Source of the DNA: an uncultured Clostridium sp.
GTDB taxonomy: Bacteria; Bacillota; Clostridia; Lachnospirales; Lachnospiraceae
Direction of reading: 5' to 3'
Assembly: GCA_934438135.1 (NCBI GenBank)
Contig: CAKSBP010000002.1
Location: 139,626-203,625, forward strand
Length of the DNA: 64,000 nucleotides
The position numbers and the translations under genes are program-made. Shown piece after piece: positions 8,607 through 17,263 of this stretch (the stretch's first letter is position 1; every line of letters starts with the position of its first letter). The notes below the pieces were generated by a model that saw only the letters and a list, made by a program, of their open reading frames with translations, had not been told where the DNA came from and did no database searches.

Positions 8607-9428
8607 ATGAGAATTCAGCACAATATGACAGCCGCTAATGCTAACAGACAGTTAGGTATTACAAACGGCAACATCGCCAAATCAACAGAAAAATTATCAT
8701 CTGGTTATAAAATTAACCGTGCAGCTGACAATGCAGCAGGATTAAAGATTTCCGAAAAAATGCGTGGACAGATTAGAGGTTTAAATCAGGCTTCTACTAA
8801 TGCTCAGGATGGTATTTCTTTAGTACAGACAGCAGAAGGTGCTTTAAATGAAACAACATCTATTCTTCAGAGAATGAGAGAGTTAGCTGTACAGGCTGCC
8901 AACGATACTAACGTATCTGCAGACCGTATTTCTATCAAAGAAGAACTTTCTCAGTTAAAAGATGAAATCACACGTATCGGAAATCAGACAGAATTCAACA
9001 CAATGAAATTATTAAGTGGTGGATTAAAGAAAGGCTTAAACTTACAGGTTGGTGCTAACCAGGGCCAGAACATTAAGTTTAGCATTGGTGATATGCGTGC
9101 ATCTGCTTTAGGTGTTAAATCTATTGCAAACCAGGTATCCAGCTATGGTAAAGCAACTAAAGCTATCACAACAATTCAGACAGCATTAGAGAAAGTAACA
9201 GCTCAGAGATCTAAGATGGGTGCTATCCAGAACAGATTAGAGCATACAATCGCAAATGCAGATAATACATCTGAAAACTTATCCACAGCAGAATCTCGTA
9301 TCCGTGATGTTGATATGGCTTCAGAGATGGTTACATATTCTAAAGACAGCATTCTTCAGCAGGCTGCACAGTCTATGCTTGCACAGGCTAACCAGTCTAC
9401 ACAGGGTGTATTGTCCTTATTACAGTAA
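8607..9428 (+). CDS. Flagellin (second copy)
   Basis: This 273-residue flagellin is closely similar to the first copy. The first 100 residues and last 60 are nearly identical. Differences concentrate between residues 115 and 210 (for example SIKEELSQLKDEI against SISEEMAELEKEI), where the exposed D1 face lies. ATG 8607 is chosen over the longer open frame from 8550 because it aligns with the first copy and has AAGGAGGA upstream. A strong terminator follows. Two co-resident flagellins may be used in different amounts or filament regions; this is inference. Confidence 0.96.
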   Translation: MRIQHNMTAANANRQLGITNGNIAKSTEKLSSGYKINRAADNAAGLKISEKMRGQIRGLNQASTNAQDGISLVQTAEGALNETTSILQRMRELAVQAANDTNVSADRISIKEELSQLKDEITRIGNQTEFNTMKLLSGGLKKGLNLQVGANQGQNIKFSIGDMRASALGVKSIANQVSSYGKATKAITTIQTALEKVTAQRSKMGAIQNRLEHTIANADNTSENLSTAESRIRDVDMASEMVTYSKDSILQQAAQSMLAQANQSTQGVLSLLQ

Positions 9429-9449
9429 TCGTTTCGTTTATCTTTTTAA

Positions 9450-9483
9450 AAATAGGGCTGACGTATGTCAGCCCTATTTTTTA
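9450..9483 (+). terminator. Terminator after second flagellin gene
   Basis: A perfect 14-bp stem (AAAATAGGGCTGAC and its complement, loop GTAT) is followed by T residues. Confidence 0.92.
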
Positions 9484-9511
9484 CTATTGATATATTGTAA
9501 ATTCATTGATA

Positions 9512-9540
9512 TTGTAAAGAATAGAGTTTTTATATATAAT
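9512..9540 (+). promoter_or_regulatory. Sigma-A promoter for flagellin glycosylation cluster
   Basis: TTGTAA-N17-TATAAT, 33 bases before the 9573 gene. The -10 is perfect and the spacing ideal, so the glycosylation genes appear to be vegetative, unlike the flagellins. Confidence 0.75.
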
Positions 9541-9572
9541 AGAATTATTAAGGTATGATAGGAGAGGAATAA

Positions 9573-9839
9573 ATGAGTCTCATAGAAAAAATTGATGATA
9601 TGACAGATTGTTTATATCAGCATAAATTAGACCAAGGATATGTTATATTGAATCAGAATATGAATGATATGGGAAAGATATTGGGTGAAATTATTACAGA
9701 TACAAAAAGTGAAAAAATAGATATCAATAGAGTACTGGAAGCAATGAAGATGGCATCCAATGCGATGGAAGTAAATGATCCGGTACTAATTGCAGATTTA
9801 TTTCATTATGAAATCAGACCTGAACTGAAGAAATTATAA
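9573..9839 (+). CDS. Small helical protein of unknown function at head of glycosylation cluster
   Basis: I do not recognise the family. The 88-residue protein is predicted mostly helical, acidic, with no signal peptide or cysteine-pair motif. It contains VLEAMKMASNAMEVNDPVLIADLFHYEIRPEL, which suggests a two-helix core. GGAGAGG lies 9 bases before the ATG. It is 21 bases before the first Maf gene and shares its promoter, so a role beside flagellin glycosylation (adaptor or chaperone) is a reasonable guess only. Confidence 0.75.
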   Translation: MSLIEKIDDMTDCLYQHKLDQGYVILNQNMNDMGKILGEIITDTKSEKIDINRVLEAMKMASNAMEVNDPVLIADLFHYEIRPELKKL

Positions 9840-9860
9840 ATAGAAAGATGAGGCGCAGTT

Positions 9861-11687
9861 ATGTATCAGAATCTTGAAACAATAGAAAAAAATAATCCTC
9901 GCTTATATGAAAAGATGAATTCATTTGACTTGAAATCCGCAAAAAGGGTAATTGATATTTTAGAGACGGAACCAGGATTGGATGGAAACAATATTTTATA
10001 TATTGAAAAAGATGGAATAGATTATCGTTTAAATAGTATGTATAGTCCCGTCTATGAAGCAGAACGATGGTGTGAACAGTTTAAATTTGAGAATGTTTCT
10101 AATACAGTAATTATGTTTGGATTTGGAAATGGCTATTTTGTAAGAGAAATTCTGAGAAGGCTTCCAGAAAATGATAAAATATTTATTTTTGAACCGTCTT
10201 ATCAAATCTTTTATCATGTATTAGAAAATTATGATTTAAATGATATTTTCAACGATAGTCGGGTTATCATTGGAATACAGGAAATTAATCAATTCGATTA
10301 TCATTTGATTCTTAAAACGCAGCTTAATGCGGCAAATCTAAAAACGCAGATTGTCTGCAGTCATCCTCATTACGAAAAAATATTCCAGAAGAATTATATG
10401 GACTTTCTGAATGAAGTAAAAGGAGCTATGGAGTATGTACAGATGAATTTTAACACATATACCTATTTAGCTCGCGCATCTACATTGAATACAGTAAAAA
10501 ATATTGAAAATACAGATGACTATATATCCATACAGGATTTGAAGAGAGCATATGATTTGGATGCACCGGTTGTGATTGTTGCAGCTGGTCCTTCTGTAGA
10601 GGAATCCATTGAAGAACTGAAACAGATACAAGGAAAGGCGTATATTATTGCAGTTGATCGAATTCTGGATTATCTTCTGGATGCAGGAATTACACCGGAT
10701 TTTGTGGCAACTATGGATTCGGCAAAGATGGTCAGCCATTTTACGAAAAGACCTTATGTAGAGATTCCAATGTTCTGTATTTTACAATCTCGTTTTGAAA
10801 TTATGCAGAAACAAAGGGGTAAAAAAATATTATGCAGAGTAGAATCTTTTATTGGCCAGTTTTTTGAGAAGCAGGGAAAAGATATTTATGATATGGAAAT
10901 TGGACAGTCTGTTGCATGCTTTGCTTTTCAGGTTGCTGCGTTCTTAGGAGCAAAAAATCTTATTTTAGTGGGACAGGATTTGGCTTATAATGGGAGTATT
11001 ACACATGCTGGAGGAGAAATAAGTAATCCAAGTGGCAGTAATGTTGTTATGGTAGAAGGAGTGAATGGAGAAAAAGTTGCTTCTAGATATGACTGGCGGG
11101 AATATGCAATCTGGTATGAAGAAGTTATTCATGAAAATAAAGATTTGGTTGTTTATGATACGAAAACACATGGAGCTAAGATTCGTGGTTCAATCAATAT
11201 GAACCTTTTAGATGCAGTAAAAGTATGTACTACAGAGTCTACGCATATTGATGATATGAAAGAAATATTAGATAGTGTGCCGCTATTGTTCCAACAGCAG
11301 GATAGAGAAAAACTGAAAGAGTATATAAAGAATGCTTCAGATGATTTGGAACGGATTAAGAGAAAATCCAGAGAAGGTGCAGGATATTGTTATGATGTCA
11401 TTCAGCTGATAAAAAATAAAAAACTGAATAGTGCAAAAGTAGACAATAGGCTTAGTAAAATTAATCAAATCAATGATTTGATTAAAGAACCTTCCGTTTA
11501 TAGTTTTCTCGATAGTATTATAATGGGAAAAATCAGGACAGATTATTTATCAGTAGATATATTGTCTGGTGAAGAAGAACAGGATAATCTACATGTTTTT
11601 GAAGTCCAGAAAAATTTTTTTGAAGCGGCGGAAGAAGCAGCTAAGGAAGTTCAAAAATGGGTAAAGGAAACACTTGAGAAAATATAA
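9861..11687 (+). CDS. Motility accessory factor (Maf/DUF115) glycosyltransferase, copy 1
   Basis: Maf proteins transfer nonulosonic acids (pseudaminic, legionaminic or sialic type) from CMP-sugars to Ser/Thr of flagellin in the cytoplasm. The 608-residue protein has an N-terminal Rossmann-like part (VIMFGFGNGYFVREIL near residues 83-98). The DUF115 core follows, with VVIVAAGPSVEESIEEL around residue 236 and ILVGQDLAYNGSITHA around residue 370. The C-terminal region is helical. It overlaps nothing, with a 13-base gap before the CMP-sugar synthetase. Specificity cannot be read from sequence. Confidence 0.88.
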   Translation: MYQNLETIEKNNPRLYEKMNSFDLKSAKRVIDILETEPGLDGNNILYIEKDGIDYRLNSMYSPVYEAERWCEQFKFENVSNTVIMFGFGNGYFVREILRRLPENDKIFIFEPSYQIFYHVLENYDLNDIFNDSRVIIGIQEINQFDYHLILKTQLNAANLKTQIVCSHPHYEKIFQKNYMDFLNEVKGAMEYVQMNFNTYTYLARASTLNTVKNIENTDDYISIQDLKRAYDLDAPVVIVAAGPSVEESIEELKQIQGKAYIIAVDRILDYLLDAGITPDFVATMDSAKMVSHFTKRPYVEIPMFCILQSRFEIMQKQRGKKILCRVESFIGQFFEKQGKDIYDMEIGQSVACFAFQVAAFLGAKNLILVGQDLAYNGSITHAGGEISNPSGSNVVMVEGVNGEKVASRYDWREYAIWYEEVIHENKDLVVYDTKTHGAKIRGSINMNLLDAVKVCTTESTHIDDMKEILDSVPLLFQQQDREKLKEYIKNASDDLERIKRKSREGAGYCYDVIQLIKNKKLNSAKVDNRLSKINQINDLIKEPSVYSFLDSIIMGKIRTDYLSVDILSGEEEQDNLHVFEVQKNFFEAAEEAAKEVQKWVKETLEKI

Positions 11688-11700
11688 AGGGAGAACAGTC

Positions 11701-12711
11701 ATGGAAGTATTAGCAGTAATACCTGCCAGAAGCGGGTCTAAGAGTGTGAAAGATAAAAATATCCGTCTGATTAACAAAAAACCAATGTTGGCATATTCCA
11801 TTGAACATGGTCTTAAGAGTAAATACATTAACCGTGTGATTGTCAGCACAGACAGCGAAAAGTATGCTGATATTGCAAGAGAATGTGGGGCGGAAGTTCC
11901 GTTTATGCGGCCGGCAGAATATGCAACGGATACAGCACTGGATTTTGAGGTATTTTATCACTGTCTGACAGCACTAAAAGAGATAGAAAATTATGTACCT
12001 GATATTGTAGTTCAGTTAAGGCCGACGTATCCAATCCGAAAGATTGATGATATTGACGCCATGATTAAAATGCTGATAGATCATGATGAAGCAGATTCGG
12101 TCAGGAGTATTGCACCAGCTAAGGAAGTTGCCTATAAGATGTGGCATATGAATGCAGATGGATATTTAAGTCCAATTATGAAAGATATTAAAGAATGCTA
12201 TAATATGCCTCGTCAGGAACTGCCCAAAGTATATTATCAGAATGCCTGCATCGATGTGTTTCGAAGTAATGTTGTGCTGGATAAAAAATCGATGTCAGGT
12301 GATGTGATTCTTGGATATAATATGGAACATAATTATGATATTGATACCGAGGAAGAAATGAGACGGGCAGAACAATTTATGGAAATTCAGGCAGGTGGGA
12401 AGCGGTTTGTGTTTGATATTGATGGTGTGATTGCAAAACTACAGCCACAGCTTGCCTATGATAAGACAGGACCAAATGAAAAGATGGTTCAGATTATTAA
12501 TAAATTATATGACTATGGAAATGAAATCGTTCTCTTTACGGCCAGAGGTTATGTAACTGGTGTGGATTGGTCCGAGATAACCCAAAAACAGCTTGGCGAT
12601 TGGGGACTTAAGTATCATCAGCTTTTATTTGGAAAGCCAAACGCCGATTATTATATTGACGACAAAATGTTGTCTATGGACAGGCTGTATAGTCTGTTTG
12701 ATGGAATATAG
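11701..12711 (+). CDS. neuA: CMP-nonulosonate cytidylyltransferase fused to a HAD-like domain
   Basis: The enzyme activates a nonulosonic acid with CTP to give the CMP-sugar used by Maf. Residues 1-225 are a NeuA-type domain: VIPARSGSKSVKDKNIR, then RVIVSTDSEKYADIA and VVQLRPTYPIR. From about residue 235 a second domain begins with FVFDIDGVIAKL and has FTARGY and ADYYIDDKM, the motifs of a HAD phosphatase. The start is ATG 11701 after GGGAGAAC; an in-frame ATG at 11674 lies inside the previous gene. The HAD part may remove the 9-phosphate of the precursor, as NeuA-linked phosphatases do elsewhere; this is inference. Confidence 0.85.
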   Translation: MEVLAVIPARSGSKSVKDKNIRLINKKPMLAYSIEHGLKSKYINRVIVSTDSEKYADIARECGAEVPFMRPAEYATDTALDFEVFYHCLTALKEIENYVPDIVVQLRPTYPIRKIDDIDAMIKMLIDHDEADSVRSIAPAKEVAYKMWHMNADGYLSPIMKDIKECYNMPRQELPKVYYQNACIDVFRSNVVLDKKSMSGDVILGYNMEHNYDIDTEEEMRRAEQFMEIQAGGKRFVFDIDGVIAKLQPQLAYDKTGPNEKMVQIINKLYDYGNEIVLFTARGYVTGVDWSEITQKQLGDWGLKYHQLLFGKPNADYYIDDKMLSMDRLYSLFDGI

Positions 12712-12723
12712 GAGGAACATTGT

Positions 12724-14409
12724 TTGAAGGAACAGATAAAACAGATTTTTGAAACGAACCGGACAATGATTCAGCTTCTGGATGATGCCGTTTATAATTT
12801 TAGAAGACAGAACCTGGATGTTGCCCTTCGTACAGGAATTCTTGTGATTAATAAGTTAACGTCATTTATTCCGGAAATTCTGAAGATACAGGATTTGTTA
12901 AATGAAACGGGGATAGTACAGATTGAACAGGATTCTATTAATCAAATGCTGACAGAGATTTTGGATACGCAGGAAAAGGGAGACTACGTTCTGCTTGGTG
13001 ATTTGTATGAATTAAAACTAGAGCAGTTTCTATCGGAGATACAGCAGGCACTCTTTCAGCTGATAGAAGAAACACCATTTGTCAGATATTCTTATGAAGA
13101 TGCCTGTAAGAAAATTATAGAGAGTGATGAAAAGCTTGGAGTATTTCTTTCAAAGAAGTCTGTGAAAAAAACTGATTTTGAGGAGTTTTCCATGGAATAC
13201 TGCACCAACGGCGATATTACAGCTGCTCGTATTTTAGAAGGAAGACCGTATTATCTTCACAGTAACCACAAACCAGTTGAAGCAGGGATGCATTTAGCCT
13301 GGAGTTGGTATAAGCCACAAAAAACACAGTATCTGGTTTTTGGATTGGGGCTTGGATACCATGCTGAAGAACTAGGTAAAATTGATGAGACAATTGAGAT
13401 TATAGTTTACGAGCCAGAATTAAAAATGATTCAGCTTGCTGCACAGTATGGTGTATTAATTGAATTTCTGGAAAATCCTAAACATCGTATTGTATATGAT
13501 CCAGAGTTAAATCAGCTTTACACAGGATTAAAGAATACCGGCTTGGAAAGCGAGTTCGTTGTTCATTATCCAACACTTCAGGGAATGAAAGAAGGTACTT
13601 TGAAAGAAAAAATGGAAAATTATTTTCTTCAATATAGTTCCATTGAAAATCAGATTCGGCTGATGCGTGGAAATTTCCGTGAAAATATAAAGAACGTTCC
13701 AGAATGCATTTCTAAAATGAGAAGCCAGTGGGAAGGAAAAACTGCTTATATTATTGCGGCAGGTCCATCCTTAGATAAGAATATGGAAGAACTTAAAAAA
13801 GTTTCTAGAGAGTCTGTTGTGATTGCGGTAGGTACCGTTTTTCGTAAGATGAAGAAAGAAAATATACCAATTGACTATGTGATTGTTTCTGATGCAAATG
13901 AACGTGTTATTGGTCAGATTTATAATTTGGAACAGGAACAGACACCACTTCTTATTTTGTCAACCGCTTACCATGGATTTGCGGAAAAGTATCAAGGACC
14001 AAAATATCTGATTTTTCAGGAAGGACTGGAGGAATCAGAAGAAGAGGCTGAAAAACGTGGTGCGTTCTTATGTAAGACAGGTGGTTCTGTAACAATTGTG
14101 GCACTTGATTTATGTGCGAAGATGGGGATTTCCAAAATTGTGACAGTTGGTCTTGATTTGGCGTATACCGATAATTTTGTTCATGCAAGAGATACATCAA
14201 GGCGTCATATTTCAGATATAAAACATTTGCGGTTAAGGAACGATATATATGGTAGGGAGATTTATACCACTAAATCCATGGACAAGTATCGTGAATGGAT
14301 TGAGAACTGGATCGAAGAACAGAAATATATTGAATTTATAAACGCTACGGAAGGCGGAGTAAATATAAAGGGCATGAAAAATGCGGCGCTTAAGGATGTA
14401 GTGGACTGA
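12724..14409 (+). CDS. Motility accessory factor (Maf/DUF115) glycosyltransferase, copy 2
   Basis: This is a second flagellin-directed nonulosonate transferase of 561 residues. The order matches copy 1: a TQYLVFGLGLGYHAEEL nucleotide-fold segment near residue 200, the AYIIAAGPSLDKNMEEL core around residue 340, and IVTVGLDLAYTDNFVHA near residue 473. The N-terminus (1-130) differs from copy 1. The start is TTG 12724 with GGAGGA 9 bases upstream; no ATG is suitably placed. Copies 1 and 2 may act on different flagellins or sites. Confidence 0.87.
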   Translation: MKEQIKQIFETNRTMIQLLDDAVYNFRRQNLDVALRTGILVINKLTSFIPEILKIQDLLNETGIVQIEQDSINQMLTEILDTQEKGDYVLLGDLYELKLEQFLSEIQQALFQLIEETPFVRYSYEDACKKIIESDEKLGVFLSKKSVKKTDFEEFSMEYCTNGDITAARILEGRPYYLHSNHKPVEAGMHLAWSWYKPQKTQYLVFGLGLGYHAEELGKIDETIEIIVYEPELKMIQLAAQYGVLIEFLENPKHRIVYDPELNQLYTGLKNTGLESEFVVHYPTLQGMKEGTLKEKMENYFLQYSSIENQIRLMRGNFRENIKNVPECISKMRSQWEGKTAYIIAAGPSLDKNMEELKKVSRESVVIAVGTVFRKMKKENIPIDYVIVSDANERVIGQIYNLEQEQTPLLILSTAYHGFAEKYQGPKYLIFQEGLEESEEEAEKRGAFLCKTGGSVTIVALDLCAKMGISKIVTVGLDLAYTDNFVHARDTSRRHISDIKHLRLRNDIYGREIYTTKSMDKYREWIENWIEEQKYIEFINATEGGVNIKGMKNAALKDVVD

Positions 14410-14428
14410 GAGGAAAGAGGTAATAGGG

Positions 14429-15922
14429 ATGAACAAGATTTTTGAAGATTTGTTTATATTTGAAATGGCTAACAGCCATCAGGGAAGTGTAGAACACGGA
14501 ATTGATATTGTGCGTGCCATGGGAAAAATCGCAAGAAAGTATAATGTGAAAGCAGCGGTGAAACTTCAGTACAGAAATCTGGATAATTTCATTCATCCAG
14601 ACTATGTGGGCAGAGAAGATGTACCACACGTATCTCGTTTTATGAGTACAAGACTCACATATGACCAGTTTACACAGATTGTAGATGCAGTACGTGAAGA
14701 AGGCATGGTAACGATGGTAACCCCATTTGATGAAGACAGTGTAGACTGGTGTATGGATCAGGGAATTGACGTTATTAAGGTGGCAAGCTGTAGTTCCTTG
14801 GATTTCCCACTTCTTCAGAAGATTGCAGAAACACATAAGCCAGTTATTATTTCAACTGGAGGAAAATCATTATCTGATATTGATAAGATTTATAATTTTA
14901 TGACACATAAAGGCTGTGAATTTGCATTTATGCATTGTGTAGCAGAATATCCAACACCGATGGAACATTTGCAGCTGGATTTTATCGATCGTATGAATAA
15001 GAGATATCCAGATGTTGTCATTGGATATTCTGGACATGAAGATCCAGATGATAATACGGTTCCAATGCTGGCAATTGCAAAAGGTGCTTCCATTTTAGAG
15101 AGACATGTAGGTCTTCCAACAGAAACCATTACCCTGAATGCTTATTCCATGAATCCAGAGCAGGCAGATAAATGGGTGAAATCTTCATTAGATGCAAAAA
15201 CCATCTGCAGTATGAAAAAGAATCAGGAGAAATATATCAGTCAGGATGAAATTGATTCCCTTCACTCTCTGATGCGTGGTGTATATTTAAAACATGATGT
15301 GAAAAAAGGACAGCCAATCAGCCGGGAAGATGTATTCTTTGCAATGCCATGTTTTGATAGACAGATGACAAGTGGTGAGTTTTACGAAGGTGTTGTTGCT
15401 TCCAAAGATTACAAGGCAAAAGAAGAGCTTCATGAGCAGAAGAAATTTACTGAAATTAATCAGGTTCGTAATGTTATTCATGATGCGAAAGGTATGCTTT
15501 ATGAAGCAGGAATTGCACTTGGAAAAGATTTTGAAGTAGAATTATCCCATCATTATGGTATGCAGCATTTTAGACAGGTTGGTGCCATTATTATCAATGT
15601 AATTAACCGTGAGTACTGTAAAAAACTTCTGATTGTACTGCCAGGTCAGAAACATCCGATTCATGCTCATAAAGTCAAAGAAGAAACATTCCAGCTCTTA
15701 TATGGAGATTTACAAGTCAACATTGATGGAAAAGAAATCAGTATGGTGCCTGGAGATATTCAGACTGTATTAAGAGGTGAAAAGCATTCCTTTACCTCTG
15801 TAAATGGAGCAATCTTTGAAGAGGTTTCTACCACTCATGTGAGAAATGATTCTTATTACGATGACCCAAAAATTCGAAGACTTGACCCGATTGAACGTAA
15901 AACCATTATGAGAAACTGGTAA
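14429..15922 (+). CDS. neuB: NeuB-like nonulosonate synthase with SAF and cupin domains
   Basis: The enzyme condenses phosphoenolpyruvate with a six-carbon amino sugar to a nine-carbon acid. The N-terminal TIM barrel has FEMANSHQGSVEHGIDI, VKLQYRN, MVTMVTPFDEDSVDW, IKVASCSSLDFPLL and VIGYSGHE. An antifreeze-like SAF domain follows at about 277-345. Residues about 355-470 are an added cupin: HPIHAHKVKEETF, then GDLQVNID and RGEKHSF, with His-x-His, Glu and His metal ligands. Ordinary NeuB is about 340 residues and lacks the cupin. The barrel opens FEMANSHQG instead of the usual IAEIGxNHxG, so this is a divergent clade. It ends the glycosylation operon. Confidence 0.85.
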   Translation: MNKIFEDLFIFEMANSHQGSVEHGIDIVRAMGKIARKYNVKAAVKLQYRNLDNFIHPDYVGREDVPHVSRFMSTRLTYDQFTQIVDAVREEGMVTMVTPFDEDSVDWCMDQGIDVIKVASCSSLDFPLLQKIAETHKPVIISTGGKSLSDIDKIYNFMTHKGCEFAFMHCVAEYPTPMEHLQLDFIDRMNKRYPDVVIGYSGHEDPDDNTVPMLAIAKGASILERHVGLPTETITLNAYSMNPEQADKWVKSSLDAKTICSMKKNQEKYISQDEIDSLHSLMRGVYLKHDVKKGQPISREDVFFAMPCFDRQMTSGEFYEGVVASKDYKAKEELHEQKKFTEINQVRNVIHDAKGMLYEAGIALGKDFEVELSHHYGMQHFRQVGAIIINVINREYCKKLLIVLPGQKHPIHAHKVKEETFQLLYGDLQVNIDGKEISMVPGDIQTVLRGEKHSFTSVNGAIFEEVSTTHVRNDSYYDDPKIRRLDPIERKTIMRNW

Positions 15923-15928
15923 AACAGG

Positions 15929-15968
15929 AGAAGGTGCATTCCGGATAATGGAAGGGCACCTTCTTAAA
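15929..15968 (+). terminator. Hairpin after neuB, possible terminator
   Basis: Stem AGAAGGTGC/GCACCTTCT with an inner TTCC/GGAA pair. The 3' side is followed by TAAATTAT, a poor T-run, so termination may be partial. The last bases overlap the -35 of the next promoter. Confidence 0.5.
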
Positions 15969-15991
15969 TTATAGGGGGGAAAAGTCGATAT
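15965..15991 (+). promoter_or_regulatory. Sigma-D promoter for the CDP-ribitol operon
   Basis: TAAA-N15-GTCGATAT is the same -35, spacing and -10 as the first flagellin promoter. It lies 33 bases before the 16025 start. A chance match of this quality directly before an operon is unlikely. It ties the phosphotransferase-tarI-tarJ genes to the late flagellar regulon. Confidence 0.82.
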
Positions 15992-16024
15992 ACATAATAT
16001 GTTATAGAGACAGGGAAGAGAAAA

Positions 16025-17245
16025 ATGAAAAATATAAAAAAGAAAATAAAATATTGGTTACAGATTTTTTTGTTACCTGTATATGGAGTATCATTTCTAA
16101 CGATTCGAAAAAAAAATATCTGGTTATTTGGAAGTAGTTTTGGAAACCGTTTTGCAGATAACCCACGTTATTTATATTTATATGCCAGTCAGTATGAGAA
16201 GGATGAAGTAAGACCAATTTGGATTTCTCATAAAAGAGAGATTGTGGAATTTTTAAGGGGCGAAGGGCTGGAAGCTTATTATGTAAAATCATTACGGGGA
16301 ATTTTCTACTGTCTTCATGCAGGAGCCTATATCTTTGATAATTACTCGAAAGATATTTGTTTTTGGCTGTCTGGCGGAGCAAAGAAAATTAATCTCTGGC
16401 ATGGTACTGGTAATAAGAAAATCAATTATGACAATAAATTTGATAAACTAAGACATCCAAAATCGAACTGGGAGCGTTTTAACAATTTTCTGATTACCAT
16501 ATCCAATGAGAAACCATCTCATTATGTTCTGGCGACATCTGAAATGATGGGAGACATTTTTGCATCTGCATTTCAAGTTCCACGAAATCATATTATAGTA
16601 GATGGATATCCTAGAAATGACGTATTGTTTTCCGAATATTCAGGAAAACAGATTTTTACAAAAGAAGAGGAGTCTATTAAGAACAGTATTCAGCAGAAGA
16701 AAGACCAGGGAATGTATATTCTGATTTATCTTCCGACGTTTCGACAGTCGGAATCAAAGTTTTTTGAGTGTATGGATTTAGAAAAGTTTAATGCATTTCT
16801 TGCAGAGCGGAATATGATGTTTTATACCAAACTGCATCCGAAGTCAAAATTAAAAGAAAAATTTGAGAAAATTTCTTATAGCAATATTGAAAATGTGGAT
16901 ACTTGCGTAGATACGTATACGATTCTTGGAATGGCGGATATGCTGACGACAGATTATTCTTCCATTCACACGGATTTTTTAATGTTAAATCGTCCATCGG
17001 TTTTGTTTACGTATGATTTAGAGGAATATTCAAAAGATACCAGGGAATGCTATTTTGATTATGATAGTTATATGCCGGAGCTTAGAACTTATACTATGGA
17101 AGAGTTTATGAAGGGAATTGATTCAGTCAGAGAATACGATGGCTGTGAAAAGGGACGTCTGGAGTTAAGAAGCAGGATGTTTACGTATGCAGACTGTAAG
17201 GCGTCCGAGAGACTTTGTAAAAAGATAAAAGAGATTTGCAGATAA
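16025..17245 (+). CDS. CDP-glycerol/CDP-ribitol phosphotransferase family protein (TagF/TarL-like)
   Basis: Members transfer glycerol-phosphate or ribitol-phosphate from a CDP-alditol onto a growing acceptor, classically wall teichoic acid. The 406-residue protein has the family motifs: INLWHGTGNKKI (near 122), VDGYPRNDVLF, ILIYLPTFRQSE, FYTKLHPKS and TTDYSSIHTDFLML. A short hydrophobic stretch at residues 13-25 may be membrane-associated. tarI and tarJ follow, so CDP-ribitol is the likely donor. The acceptor is unknown; the sigma-D promoter and the neighbouring Maf genes point to a flagellum-linked glycan. Confidence 0.85.
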   Translation: MKNIKKKIKYWLQIFLLPVYGVSFLTIRKKNIWLFGSSFGNRFADNPRYLYLYASQYEKDEVRPIWISHKREIVEFLRGEGLEAYYVKSLRGIFYCLHAGAYIFDNYSKDICFWLSGGAKKINLWHGTGNKKINYDNKFDKLRHPKSNWERFNNFLITISNEKPSHYVLATSEMMGDIFASAFQVPRNHIIVDGYPRNDVLFSEYSGKQIFTKEEESIKNSIQQKKDQGMYILIYLPTFRQSESKFFECMDLEKFNAFLAERNMMFYTKLHPKSKLKEKFEKISYSNIENVDTCVDTYTILGMADMLTTDYSSIHTDFLMLNRPSVLFTYDLEEYSKDTRECYFDYDSYMPELRTYTMEEFMKGIDSVREYDGCEKGRLELRSRMFTYADCKASERLCKKIKEICR

Positions 17246-17263
17246 ATAACTGGAGGGAAGAGA

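Noticed and set aside
9256..9558. 100-codon frame overlapping the second flagellin
   Set aside because: Out-of-frame shadow of the flagellin C-terminus running through its terminator.
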